Assembly (NCBI RefSeq): GCF_012933555.1
Contig: NZ_JABBPK010000001.1
Span: 4,690,001 to 4,754,000 of the forward strand
Length of the DNA stretch: 64,000 bases
Direction of reading: 5' to 3'
Source: Niallia alba
Lineage (GTDB): Bacteria > Bacillota > Bacilli > Bacillales > Cytobacillaceae
Shown here: one piece after another, positions 17,444 to 25,982 of the stretch
Numbering within the stretch: the stretch's first letter is position 1
Layout: every line of letters starts with the position of its first letter
The notes under the pieces: generated by a model
Database searches by the model: none
Seen by the model: only the letters and a program-made list of their open reading frames with translations
Told to the model about the DNA's origin: nothing
Program-made: the position numbers and the translations under genes

Positions 17444-17911
17444 TAGCCCCTCTTTTTTCAAAATGCTCTGATCCTCTCTCCGTTTGCTTTTTCAAAGTCC
17501 AAACAATTACTGAAGAACTGCTCCATTACCTTCTAAAAACCTCCTAATATTAAAAAAAAAGACCGCTTTCTCATCAGAAAACGGCAGAAAATTGGAGATA
17601 AAAGGACTACTCGTAAAACAGATATTGGGGTTTAATAGAAATCTCAATTTCTATTAAAAATGCTCAATTAAGTTTATTGTGCTCATAATTAGAAGGCGTA
17701 GGTGGGCACTTCTAAAAATAGCAAAAATATTCTTAATATATTGCGGTAAAACCAATTAAATCATATTATAAAGATAGATGAATTCTTGATTTCCAAGTAT
17801 ATATCGCCATTTTGCGGCATTTCACACTGTTTTCCCCCAAAATTCATTACAAAATATAACTTTAGGAATATTCATAAAAAAGGTATGCTTTTCTAAGTAG
17901 GAGTGAAGCGA
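17444..17911. other. Non-coding gap with a minus-strand terminator-like hairpin
   Basis: At about 17555-17587, CCGCTTTCT / AGAAAACGG forms a stem; read on the minus strand it is followed by nine T residues, so it would stop leftward transcription. No minus-strand gene precedes it, which raises the possibility of a short antisense or small RNA starting between 17590 and 17900. The rest of the gap is AT-rich and shows no gene. Confidence 0.35.
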
Positions 17912-18784
17912 TTGGATTTTTCAGCGGTTGGAGAAAAAATCAAGGAATTACGCAAGCAAATGGGGTTATCACAAAAAGAACTTGCTCACAATATATGCAC
18001 ACAGGCGCAAATTAGTAAAATAGAAAAGGGAGAAGTGCTTCCACTGTCTTCTACTCTTTATCTTATTTCTCGGCGGCTAGGCGTTGATGTGAACTATTTC
18101 TTCGATATCGGCACAACACCAAGACTTGATTATGTAGAAGAAACCTTTCGACAATTAAAAACAGCACGAAGAAATACCGACTATCAAACATTAAAACAAA
18201 TTGTAAAAGCAGAAGAAAAAAACCCTCTATTTACGCACCATAAAAAAAACTATCAAATGTTACTTTGGCATAAGGCGATTTATGTCTTTGAAATCGACCG
18301 TGATTTTAATCGAGCGGTAAACCTTATAAATGAAGCAATTGAGCTTACCTTTGATACCGTCTACACAGAAAGAGAGCTAGAAATCTTTATTAGCAAAGGG
18401 ATCTTTTACTATGAAGAAGGTTTCATCGAGGATTCCTTGACCATTTATCAACAAGCATTTAAAGCAGTAAATCAACTTCCATATTTACAAGATGATACAA
18501 TTAAAAGTAGGTTATACTTTAATATTGCTAAATCATTAACAGATCAGTCGCGGTACGATACTTCGATTAACTACTGTAAGGAAGGAATCGATTGGGCTAT
18601 TCAGCAGGATAATCTTTATCTGTTAGCTCACTTTCACTATCATATAGGATATAACTACGAATTACAAAAGAATTTTGACCTAGCTTCTCAATATATGAGA
18701 GATGCCCTCATGATTTTCCAATTAGTAAAAGACTCTCGGTATACGGACTATATTGGAAATAAAATAAATAGTTGGCAAAACTAA
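17912..18784 (+). CDS. RRNPP/PlcR-type transcriptional regulator (HTH plus TPR)
   Basis: About 290 residues. An N-terminal HTH_3 domain (GEKIKELRKQMGLSQKELAHNICTQAQISKIEKGE) is followed by about 220 residues of helical TPR-like repeats (RAVNLINEAIELTF, DSLTIYQQAFKAV, TSINYCKEGIDWA, ASQYMRDALMIFQ). This is the layout of PlcR/NprR-type regulators that are switched by secreted, re-imported peptides. I place the start at TTG 17912, eight bases after AGGAG; GTG at 17903 overlaps that site. No adjacent signal-peptide gene with a secretion leader was found in either flank, so peptide control is only inferred. Confidence 0.8.
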   Translation: MDFSAVGEKIKELRKQMGLSQKELAHNICTQAQISKIEKGEVLPLSSTLYLISRRLGVDVNYFFDIGTTPRLDYVEETFRQLKTARRNTDYQTLKQIVKAEEKNPLFTHHKKNYQMLLWHKAIYVFEIDRDFNRAVNLINEAIELTFDTVYTERELEIFISKGIFYYEEGFIEDSLTIYQQAFKAVNQLPYLQDDTIKSRLYFNIAKSLTDQSRYDTSINYCKEGIDWAIQQDNLYLLAHFHYHIGYNYELQKNFDLASQYMRDALMIFQLVKDSRYTDYIGNKINSWQN

Positions 18785-18794
18785 TCGTTTATAA

Positions 18795-18870
18795 AGAAAG
18801 CTTCCATCACAGAGGTCCCCCACGGATGGATAGTTACACTTATCAAACGTTAAGAGTTGGAAAGATGTCT
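18795..18870 (+). repeat. CCATCAGTG-family element, degenerate copy
   Basis: TATAAAGAAAGCTTCCATCACAGAGG near its start and ACGTTAAGAGTTGG near its end match, with changes, the ends of the element at 53697 (TATAAAGTAAAACTTCCATT and CGTTAAGAGTGG). The stem itself is eroded. Confidence 0.5.
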
Positions 18871-18872
18871 TG

Positions 18873-18930
18873 CAAATATTCTCTCCCCACTTAAATGTGT
18901 GGGATGATATTTGAAGGCATTTTTGTTTGT
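18873..18930 (+). terminator. Terminator of the HTH-TPR regulator gene
   Basis: Outer arms CAAATAT / ATATTTG and inner arms CCCCAC / GTGTGGG, followed by a T-rich tract (CATTTTTGTTTGTTT). The rest of the 18785-19143 gap shows nothing else besides AT-rich promoter-like sequence near 19100. Confidence 0.7.
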
Positions 18931-19143
18931 TTCCCCCCCCTCAAATATACCTGGTTAATTATACCTTTATTGATTCACCAAGTCCTCTCCACGATATCCT
19001 AAGCCCTATTGATAATTAACTATGAGAAATTACCTATTTTTCTAAAACTCTATTTTTTTTAGCGAAATAAAAGGTCAATAGTCTGATAGGTTATGGTAAG
19101 ATAGGTATACCAAAGTTTATTCATTAGGAGTGAGTAATAAAAA

Positions 19144-20238
19144 ATGAAGAAGAAAGTCACAGTATTGACAACTACTGCGATTCTGTCAACCACTTTCGCA
19201 GCAAACGCCTCGGCTAGTACTTATGTAGTAAAAAAAGGGGATACATTAGGACAGATTGCGCAGAAATACAATACTACTGTTAATGAGTTAAAATCTCTTA
19301 ATAATCTTTCCTCAGACCTTATTTTAATCAATCAAAAATTATCAATTGCAGATAGCTCAAAGTCTACAAGTAGCAATACTACTACAAGTAATCAATCTTC
19401 AACAAAGACAAGCACTGCTGCAAAAACGTATAAAGTTGTTTCAGGGGACTCCCTTATAAAAATAGCAAATAAGCATTCTATTTCTTTAGGTGAGTTACAG
19501 CAATGGAATAATCTCTCATCATCGCTTATTTATCCTGGTGATATTTTATATGTTTCCAAACCTGGAACTGCTACCAATACACCAGCGTCAAATTCATCCA
19601 ATAATTCTGGAAACGCTGGCAATACAACGGTTAAAGAAACTACTTCTGCATCTACAGCCACATATACAATTAAAAGTGGAGATACTTTAAGCAAAATTGC
19701 TTCTACTTATAAAATGTCTGTAAGTCAATTGAAGCAGTTAAATAATCTTAATTCTGATTTAATTTTCCCAGGGCAAAAACTGAAGGTTACTGCTTCTGAA
19801 AAGGTAACGAATACAGGGAATAATAATTCCTCATCTAGTACAGCAACCCCTATTTCCACGGGAAATAATGGACAATCCTATGCTTCTAAGGTAGTTTCTG
19901 CTTCAAAAAGTCTAATTGGCCTACCATATGTTTGGGGCGGTTCGACTACTGCTGGCTTTGACTGCAGTGGATTTGTTTACTATGTATTAAACCAAAGCGG
20001 TAAATCAATTGGACGTTATTCTGCTGAAGGCTACTATGATCGCAGCTATTATGTAGATATTCCAGCAGTTGGGGATATTGTCTATTTTAAAAATACTTAC
20101 AAACAAGGTATCTCTCATTTAGGTATTTATATTGGCAACAATGAATTTATTCACGCTGATTCAAGCGGCGTTCGTGTTACAAGCTTAGATAACTCGTATT
20201 ATAAAGAGCATTTTGATAGTTTTAAACGCTTGTATTAA
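19144..20238 (+). CDS. LysM (three repeats) and NlpC/P60 cell-wall endopeptidase
   Basis: 364 residues: signal peptide (about 1-25, ending ANASA), LysM repeats at roughly 26-70, 95-139 and 172-216 (TYVVKKGDTLGQIAQKYN, TYKVVSGDSLIKIANKH, TYTIKSGDTLSKIASTYK), each followed by a Ser/Thr/Asn-rich linker, and an NlpC/P60 domain from about 248 with Cys in GFDCSGFVYYVL and His in ISHLGIYIG. This is the LytE/CwlS/LytF architecture: D,L-endopeptidases that bind peptidoglycan by LysM and act in wall growth or daughter-cell separation. The second LysM has GDSL in place of GDTL. Own terminator follows. Confidence 0.93.
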   Translation: MKKKVTVLTTTAILSTTFAANASASTYVVKKGDTLGQIAQKYNTTVNELKSLNNLSSDLILINQKLSIADSSKSTSSNTTTSNQSSTKTSTAAKTYKVVSGDSLIKIANKHSISLGELQQWNNLSSSLIYPGDILYVSKPGTATNTPASNSSNNSGNAGNTTVKETTSASTATYTIKSGDTLSKIASTYKMSVSQLKQLNNLNSDLIFPGQKLKVTASEKVTNTGNNNSSSSTATPISTGNNGQSYASKVVSASKSLIGLPYVWGGSTTAGFDCSGFVYYVLNQSGKSIGRYSAEGYYDRSYYVDIPAVGDIVYFKNTYKQGISHLGIYIGNNEFIHADSSGVRVTSLDNSYYKEHFDSFKRLY

Positions 20239-20255
20239 AAGATAATGGTTGATGG

Positions 20256-20285
20256 TGGCTGTCTAATTTGGCAGCCTTTTTGTGT
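20256..20285 (+). terminator. Terminator of LysM-NlpC gene
   Basis: Stem GGCTG / CAGCC extended by G-U pairs, then TTTTTGTG; 18 bases after the stop codon. Confidence 0.85.
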
Positions 20286-20315
20286 TTTTCTGGTTGTGGG
20301 GTGATTTTTTGGGTT

Positions 20316-20725
20316 GGCTGATTTCCTCTTCACTTTAGCTGATATATTTGTGCGTTGGCTGATTTCCCCTTCTCTTTGGCTGATATATTCCTAGTTTGGC
20401 TGATTTCCCCTTCTCTTTCGCTGATATATTCTCCGTTTGGCTGATTTCCTCTTCTCTTTGGCTGATATATTCCTAGTTTGGCTGATTTCCCCTTCTCTTT
20501 GGCTGATATATTCTCCGTTTGGCTGATTTCCTCTTCTCTTTGGCTGATATATTCTTAGTTTGGCTGATTTCCCCTTCTCTTTGGCTGATATATTCTCCGT
20601 TTGGCTGATTTCCTCTTCTCTTTGGCTGATATATTCCTAGTTTGGCTGATTTCCTCTCTACTTTGGCTGATATATTCCTAGTTTGGCCGATTTCCCCTCT
20701 ATTTTGGCTGATATCAGCACTACTA
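20316..20725. repeat. 41-bp tandem repeat, ten copies (locus A)
   Basis: GGCTGATTT (GGCCGATTT in the last copy) recurs at 20316, 20357, 20398, 20439, 20480, 20521, 20562, 20603, 20644 and 20685, an exact 41-bp period. Each unit holds a second half-copy GGCTGATAT 21 bases later. In the centre, units ending CTAGTTT and CTCCGTTT alternate, giving an 82-bp period. The same unit occurs at 38511-38786. It lies outside the LysM-NlpC transcript, after its terminator. The rest of the gap to 20987 holds the promoter region of ywqB and no recognisable gene. Confidence 0.93.
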
Positions 20726-20987
20726 CAATTAATTTTTCTCTTTTCACTGCCCAAGTCACAGCTATCCGGACATATTTTTGTTCATTCCCTATATTCTCAG
20801 CTTTAAAACTATTTACTAGTTCCTTCTTTACTTCCATTCTTATGTCCTCTACCATCTCCTCGCAAAAAGCGTTATAATTAAAGAATGGACTTTTTTCGCG
20901 CGTCATTTTTCAACGTTATTTATGAAGCGCAAAAAAAGCATAATACGGAATCAATAAACTAATAAATGTTCTTGGGAGGGATACATT

Positions 20988-22601
20988 ATGCTTCAAGAAA
21001 AATATTTAGAGCCATTGAATTTTTGTGCAGAAAACTTAATGAATTTATTGGATGCAAATGATCCCCGAATGAAAAACATTGTAGAAAAGGGACTTCTTTT
21101 ATATAGGCAAAGCTTTGTCTATCAAGTCAAATTTTCCAATGAAATAGTGTCTGGAATGATCCAGGATGTTATGCCAGTGAAGGCAACATTGGATTTGGAT
21201 TATATTCAATACAGCTCTTGTACTTGTCATGCGGAAGGTTTTTGTCGCCATCAGCTTGCTTTGTTTTTCTATTTACTTGCTCAAGTTGGAAAGGTGTCAA
21301 CTTGGTTAGAGGCTTGGAGAAAGCCAATTAAAAATACGGAACTGCTAAAGAATCTCGGCATTATGCGAGCAAGCGACTTATTGAAGGAATCCGAGGATAA
21401 AGAACCAAATTACGAAGACTGGATGGAAACCTTTGATAAGAGTTTTCATTCGCTTATGCCTACGAATGAAAATAAACCATATATGATCGCAGAAACGTAT
21501 TATATTTATATGCGAAAAATAAAAGCAGCAACTCCTCTGCAAACAGAGTGGAAGCTTCTTTATTTAGTCATCGCTCAAGTATTTACATTTAAACAATTAT
21601 TAACACTTAGCAAAAATCTGGATCATAATACACAAACGATTAATCGTTATTATCGACATCTTTTTCAAGATTTAATGAACAGTATTGAGGATAATCTTTA
21701 TAAACTATCGAACTTTACCTTGCCATTTGCTTTTGACGACTTCTTAATTAGACTCAAGGAGGACGTCCAGTCCATACTAACGATTCAACCACTAGTAACA
21801 TTCGAATGTATACAGCTCTATCGACTGATGTGGACAGATCTTTTTTCCACGAAAAACTGGAGACAGGATGAATTAAGTACACTATTAGCTAACAACAATC
21901 CGACGTTTTCTGAGAAAGTTGCTATCATCCATCTTGATGTACTTCTTCAAAAAGACCAAGATGCCCTTCATGTGATTCAGTCTCTTGATTCAGAAGTTAC
22001 TGCTTACCTGCTTTATTGGATTGATTATTTGTCAAGTCGCAAAGCATGGAAACGGATGGATTTATATGTACCAGCCTTTATTCAAGAACTAAAAAAATAT
22101 TTATGTACAGATGAAGATGACGAATATTGCTATGAATTCACATCAATGGCGTTACGAGCGATTCTTCCTTATTGTCTGGCTATGAATAAAGAAGATTTAC
22201 TTGAAAAAGCGTATATTCATACCCTTCCCTATAGCTTTCGGAAATACGAGGACTTTCTGTATGAGAAGAAACAGTTTGATAAATGGATCGATCTATTTAC
22301 AATGATGGGATACGGACTAGATAATCTACATAAAGAGCAGATAAAATTATTGCAGGATTACGATTATTCTTTACTGCTTTCTTTATATCATCGTTCTATT
22401 CAAGAACATATTGAAGGAAAAAATAGAGAACACTATCGAATCGCCGTCCGTCAATTAAAGAAACTACGTACCCTTTATAAAAAAATGAAAAAGCAAGGCG
22501 AATTTGAGCAATTCTTACTGGTTATCTTAGAGCGTACGAAACGATTAAGAGCCTTTCATGAAGAATGTAGAAAGGGAAAGCTAATCCATGTTGAAAACTA
22601 A
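20988..22601 (+). CDS. ywqB: SWIM zinc-finger protein (YwqB-like)
   Basis: 537 residues. A SWIM zinc-binding motif is visible near residues 76-90: CTCHAEGFCRHQLAL (CxCx6CxH). The remainder is helical with no recognised catalytic motif. It is immediately upstream of, and overlaps by 14 bp, a SNF2 helicase gene, as in the B. subtilis ywqB-ywqA pair, so the two are co-translated and probably act together on nucleic acid. The ATG at 20988 has GGGAGG upstream. The molecular role in Bacillus is not established. Confidence 0.92.
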   Translation: MLQEKYLEPLNFCAENLMNLLDANDPRMKNIVEKGLLLYRQSFVYQVKFSNEIVSGMIQDVMPVKATLDLDYIQYSSCTCHAEGFCRHQLALFFYLLAQVGKVSTWLEAWRKPIKNTELLKNLGIMRASDLLKESEDKEPNYEDWMETFDKSFHSLMPTNENKPYMIAETYYIYMRKIKAATPLQTEWKLLYLVIAQVFTFKQLLTLSKNLDHNTQTINRYYRHLFQDLMNSIEDNLYKLSNFTLPFAFDDFLIRLKEDVQSILTIQPLVTFECIQLYRLMWTDLFSTKNWRQDELSTLLANNNPTFSEKVAIIHLDVLLQKDQDALHVIQSLDSEVTAYLLYWIDYLSSRKAWKRMDLYVPAFIQELKKYLCTDEDDEYCYEFTSMALRAILPYCLAMNKEDLLEKAYIHTLPYSFRKYEDFLYEKKQFDKWIDLFTMMGYGLDNLHKEQIKLLQDYDYSLLLSLYHRSIQEHIEGKNREHYRIAVRQLKKLRTLYKKMKKQGEFEQFLLVILERTKRLRAFHEECRKGKLIHVEN

Positions 22602-25428
22602 TTATTTAAAAATAAATGTTCATTATTATGAGAATAAAGGATTTTTTTTAACAGGTGAAATAGAGGATCATTATCTTTATCCTAACTATTGGAAAAAACT
22701 TCTTTTTCAGCAACATCATGAAAGCTATTACGGTACTATATTAGATACTGTAACAATTGATGGGATAGAGGGAGTCCTAGTAAGTGGCTGGCAGTTAGTC
22801 ACTTTACTTGCTACCGAAGGATTTAATCGTTACGTCGAGTGGGACTGGAACGATACTGCACAAGTTTGCCTTGCTGCTGCACCAAGTATCCTTGAATCAA
22901 TTAAACATAAAGAATGGATACCAGATTTCAGTCAGTGGGAAGTCGGAAACTTCCAATGGTCCCTTCCACATCGTGTGATCGATGAGTTTGACCCAAGCTT
23001 TTGGGAAATGGAGCTTCATGATGAGTTAGAAGGTCAAACGAATAACGACTTTATTAATCGCTGGTTCCAACATTCTCTTAATCATTATCTAGAGGGCCAT
23101 AAAGAGACGAAACAAAGTTTCCATGAACGAATGGACACATTAAAGAATGCAAATATTCCATCAGAGCAACTAGCTGCTTACTTTACAGAGGATAAATGGC
23201 AAGAGTGGATGGGGCTAAAAGAGACAGACTATCCGTTTACATTAGGGATTCGCCTAGAAGAACCGACAGAAATTGATACAACATGGGATTTGGATTTATT
23301 TTTGAAATCGAAGGAAAATCCTGACCTTGTCGTGGATATCTATGATGAAAGCAATATGCCGAAAAAGTGGCTGAATTATGCCTCCTATATAGAGGAAGAA
23401 CAGCAGCGTTGGCTCCTTCTTTTTCCATGGCTAAAAGGAACAAAAGGAATAACGAATCAATTAACGGAGGAAGAAGCATGGCTTTTCTTATCAGAAGCGA
23501 GTGAGACATTCCTCGCACTTGGCGTAGATATTCTTCTTCCTTCTTGGTGGCAAGCAATGAAATCAGCAAATCTGAAAGTGAAGGCTAAAGTGTCCAGTTC
23601 AAGTCATCGTCCATCCTATGTAGGCCTTCAAGCGATGCTGGACTATAACTGGCGGTTCTCTATGAATGGTGTTACGCTTTCTGAAGAGGAATTCCATAAC
23701 TTAGTAGAAGAAAAAAGGCGACTCGTCTTTATTAAAGGGCGTTGGATAAAATTAGATCCTGCTTTCATTCGACAAATACAAGATTTAATGAAAAAAGCCG
23801 AAAAAGAAGGTTTGCATGTCCGCGACATTATCGAGCAGGAATTAATGCAGGCAGAAGAACAGCAAAATGATGAGCTAGAGAATCCAAAAACGTTTGCCAA
23901 AATCCAAATTGAACTGAATAGACAATGGCGAACAATGATTCATCAATTAAAGGAAGTCAGGAATCTGCCATTGGAGGCAGTTCCGCAAAACTTTTTAGGA
24001 GATTTGCGCGACTATCAAGTACTTGGAATGAGCTGGCTCCTCTTCTTAAGAAAGTATGGATTTGGTGCTATATTAGCTGATGATATGGGACTTGGAAAAA
24101 CGGTCCAGCTAATCTCTTATCTTTTAAAAGTAAAAGAGATTGAAAAGGAACAGACAGCCCCTGCACTTATCATCTGCCCTACTTCTGTACTTGGCAACTG
24201 GCAAAAGGAATTAGAACGATTTGCCCCTGACTTAAACGTTTATCTTCATTATGGCGCGAACCGCTTAAAAGATGAGGTATTTGTGCAAAAGGCACAGGAA
24301 TCAGATGTTGTCTTAACTTCATATGGATTAACACATATTGATTTGCAAAGCTTTCAAGACTTAACATGGAGTACCATTGCGATTGATGAAGCGCAAAATA
24401 TAAAAAATGCGCAAACCAAGCAGTCAAGAGCCGTAAGAAAGTTAAAGAGTCAGCACAACATTGCGCTTTCTGGAACACCGATGGAAAATCGTCTTAATGA
24501 GCTCTGGTCTATTTTTGATTTTACCAATCATGGCTATTTAGGAAGTCTTGGACAATTTCAAAAGCGCTTTGTGATTCCGATTGAAAAAGAAAATAAACCC
24601 AAACAGATTCAGCAACTGCAGACACTTATTCGCCCATTCTTATTAAGAAGGACGAAAAAGGATGAAGAGGTTGCCTTAAATCTCCCTGATAAATTGGAAC
24701 AAAAGGAATATTGTCCGCTAACAACAGAGCAAGCCGCCTTATATGAACAACTAGTAACAGACACATTTGTCCAAATCGAGCAGCTATCTGGATTTGAGCG
24801 TAAAGGGCTTGTCTTACAAATGTTAAGTAAATTAAAGCAGCTTTGTAACCACCCTGCACTTTACTTAAAAGAACAGACACCAACAAGCCTATTGGATCGA
24901 TCAGTGAAAATGGAAAAATTAGCGGAACTGACCGAAACCATTATGGAGCGGAAAGAAAGCTGTCTTATTTTCACTCAATACATTGAGATGGGGCATATGA
25001 TTCAGGAAATGATGATGAAGAACTTCAAGGTTGAAGTACCATTTTTAAATGGAAGTATGTCCAAGCAACAGCGGGATCGCTTAATTGAACAATTCCAGAA
25101 TGGAGAATTCCCCATTTTTCTTCTTTCCCTAAAAGCGGGGGGAACCGGATTAAATTTAACAGCGGCAAACCATGTCATTCACTATGATCGTTGGTGGAAT
25201 CCAGCTGTTGAAAATCAAGCGACAGACCGTGCATACCGCATTGGGCAAACTCGTTTCGTTCATGTTCACAAACTTATTTGTACAGGAACATTAGAAGAAA
25301 AAATTGATGCGATGCTTGAGAAAAAACAATCATTAAATGATCAAATCATCCAAAATGAAAATTGGATGACCGAGCTAACGACCGATGAATTAAAAGATTT
25401 GGTTTCATTGAATAAGGCTGGGACATAA
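22588..25428 (+). CDS. ywqA: SNF2-family DEAD/DEAH-type helicase (YwqA-like)
   Basis: 946 residues. The N-terminal half holds the bacterial SNF2-associated domain; the ATPase starts near residue 480. Motifs in order: DDMGLGKTVQ (I), ICPTSVLGNW (Ia), DEAQNIKN (II), ALSGTPMENRL (III), LLRRTKKD, then the second RecA lobe with LIFTQYIEMG, SLKAGGTGLNLTAANHVIHYD (V) and QATDRAYRIGQ (VI). All catalytic residues are present. It is a double-stranded-DNA translocase by family; related RapA/HepA-type proteins remodel RNA polymerase or DNA-protein complexes, but the role here is unknown. Followed by a strong terminator. Confidence 0.95.
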   Translation: MLKTNYLKINVHYYENKGFFLTGEIEDHYLYPNYWKKLLFQQHHESYYGTILDTVTIDGIEGVLVSGWQLVTLLATEGFNRYVEWDWNDTAQVCLAAAPSILESIKHKEWIPDFSQWEVGNFQWSLPHRVIDEFDPSFWEMELHDELEGQTNNDFINRWFQHSLNHYLEGHKETKQSFHERMDTLKNANIPSEQLAAYFTEDKWQEWMGLKETDYPFTLGIRLEEPTEIDTTWDLDLFLKSKENPDLVVDIYDESNMPKKWLNYASYIEEEQQRWLLLFPWLKGTKGITNQLTEEEAWLFLSEASETFLALGVDILLPSWWQAMKSANLKVKAKVSSSSHRPSYVGLQAMLDYNWRFSMNGVTLSEEEFHNLVEEKRRLVFIKGRWIKLDPAFIRQIQDLMKKAEKEGLHVRDIIEQELMQAEEQQNDELENPKTFAKIQIELNRQWRTMIHQLKEVRNLPLEAVPQNFLGDLRDYQVLGMSWLLFLRKYGFGAILADDMGLGKTVQLISYLLKVKEIEKEQTAPALIICPTSVLGNWQKELERFAPDLNVYLHYGANRLKDEVFVQKAQESDVVLTSYGLTHIDLQSFQDLTWSTIAIDEAQNIKNAQTKQSRAVRKLKSQHNIALSGTPMENRLNELWSIFDFTNHGYLGSLGQFQKRFVIPIEKENKPKQIQQLQTLIRPFLLRRTKKDEEVALNLPDKLEQKEYCPLTTEQAALYEQLVTDTFVQIEQLSGFERKGLVLQMLSKLKQLCNHPALYLKEQTPTSLLDRSVKMEKLAELTETIMERKESCLIFTQYIEMGHMIQEMMMKNFKVEVPFLNGSMSKQQRDRLIEQFQNGEFPIFLLSLKAGGTGLNLTAANHVIHYDRWWNPAVENQATDRAYRIGQTRFVHVHKLICTGTLEEKIDAMLEKKQSLNDQIIQNENWMTELTTDELKDLVSLNKAGT

Positions 25429-25445
25429 GTATTCCAGCCATAGAT

Positions 25446-25495
25446 AAACCCGAACAACTATCAAAGAATCCTAAATGGTTGTTCGGGTTTTATTA
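25446..25495 (+). terminator. Terminator of ywqBA
   Basis: Arms AAACCCGAACAAC and GTTGTTCGGGTTT with a loop of about 18 bases, followed by TTTATT. Confidence 0.9.
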
Positions 25496-25504
25496 GTTTT
25501 ATAA

Positions 25505-25714
25505 AAGGTTGTTTCAGTACAGTTAGTGTTAATATCCGCAGCCTGAATACACTTCGCTTTCCATGGGGCGAGCGCCGAGCCGCTTCGGCCTCTGGCCTGC
25601 AGGGTCTCGGACTTTCTCGCAGCTCCCATAGGAGTCTACGTGTATTCAGGCTGCTCCATATTTCCTACTAATTCATTTTTTCTAAAAAAACAATATTTTT
25701 TAGGGTATTGCCTT
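25505..25714. repeat. MITE-like element, copy 3 (about 210 bp)
   Basis: Starts AAGGTTGTTTCAG and ends with TATTGCCTT, a diverged version of the inverted ends of copies 1 and 2. The inner arms CTGAATACACTTCGC / ACGTGTATTCAG have compensating changes (CGG to CTG on one arm and CCG to CAG on the other), so the stem has been kept while the sequence changed. Confidence 0.8.
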
Positions 25715-25715
25715 T

Positions 25716-25862
25716 AAAAACGGAGTGGAATGGAGCGGAAGACACTCGACTCCTGCGGGAAGTAGAGCAAAACCTAAGACCCCACAGGCTTTAGCCGAGG
25801 AGGCTTAGGTTGCTCCCCGCGGAAAGCGAGTTTCTGTAGCGCAATGGAACGAATTAGTTTTT
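25716..25862. repeat. Second palindromic dispersed element (GGAGTGGAATGGAGCGG type)
   Basis: Begins CGGAGTGGAATGGAGCGGAA and ends GTAGCGCAATGGAACG. Inner arms ACTCGACTCCTGCGGG and CCCCGCGGAAAGCGAGT pair imperfectly. I recognise this as a repeat type common in Bacillaceae intergenic regions. It abuts MITE-like copy 3. The remaining bases to 25982 are AT-rich with no gene seen. Confidence 0.8.
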
Positions 25863-25982
25863 ACACTTGACTATATTTAAAAACATAAATAACCATTGTA
25901 TAAAAGAAACCTTTATTTAAGAGATAAATTAGAGATTGTTCGTCTTTACAGATTGGCTATTTAGTTTTGTCCCAGCCTCTTC

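Noticed and set aside
20473-20754. 93-codon frame through the 41-bp array
   Set aside because: It is only the translated repeat (ISQTKNISAKEKRKS...) and has no start signals of its own.
20658-20906. 82-codon minus-strand frame (MTREKSPFFNYNAF...) upstream of ywqB
   Set aside because: No ribosome binding site, its 3' part is the 41-bp repeat, and it lies over the ywqB promoter region. It may be a relic but cannot be supported as a gene.
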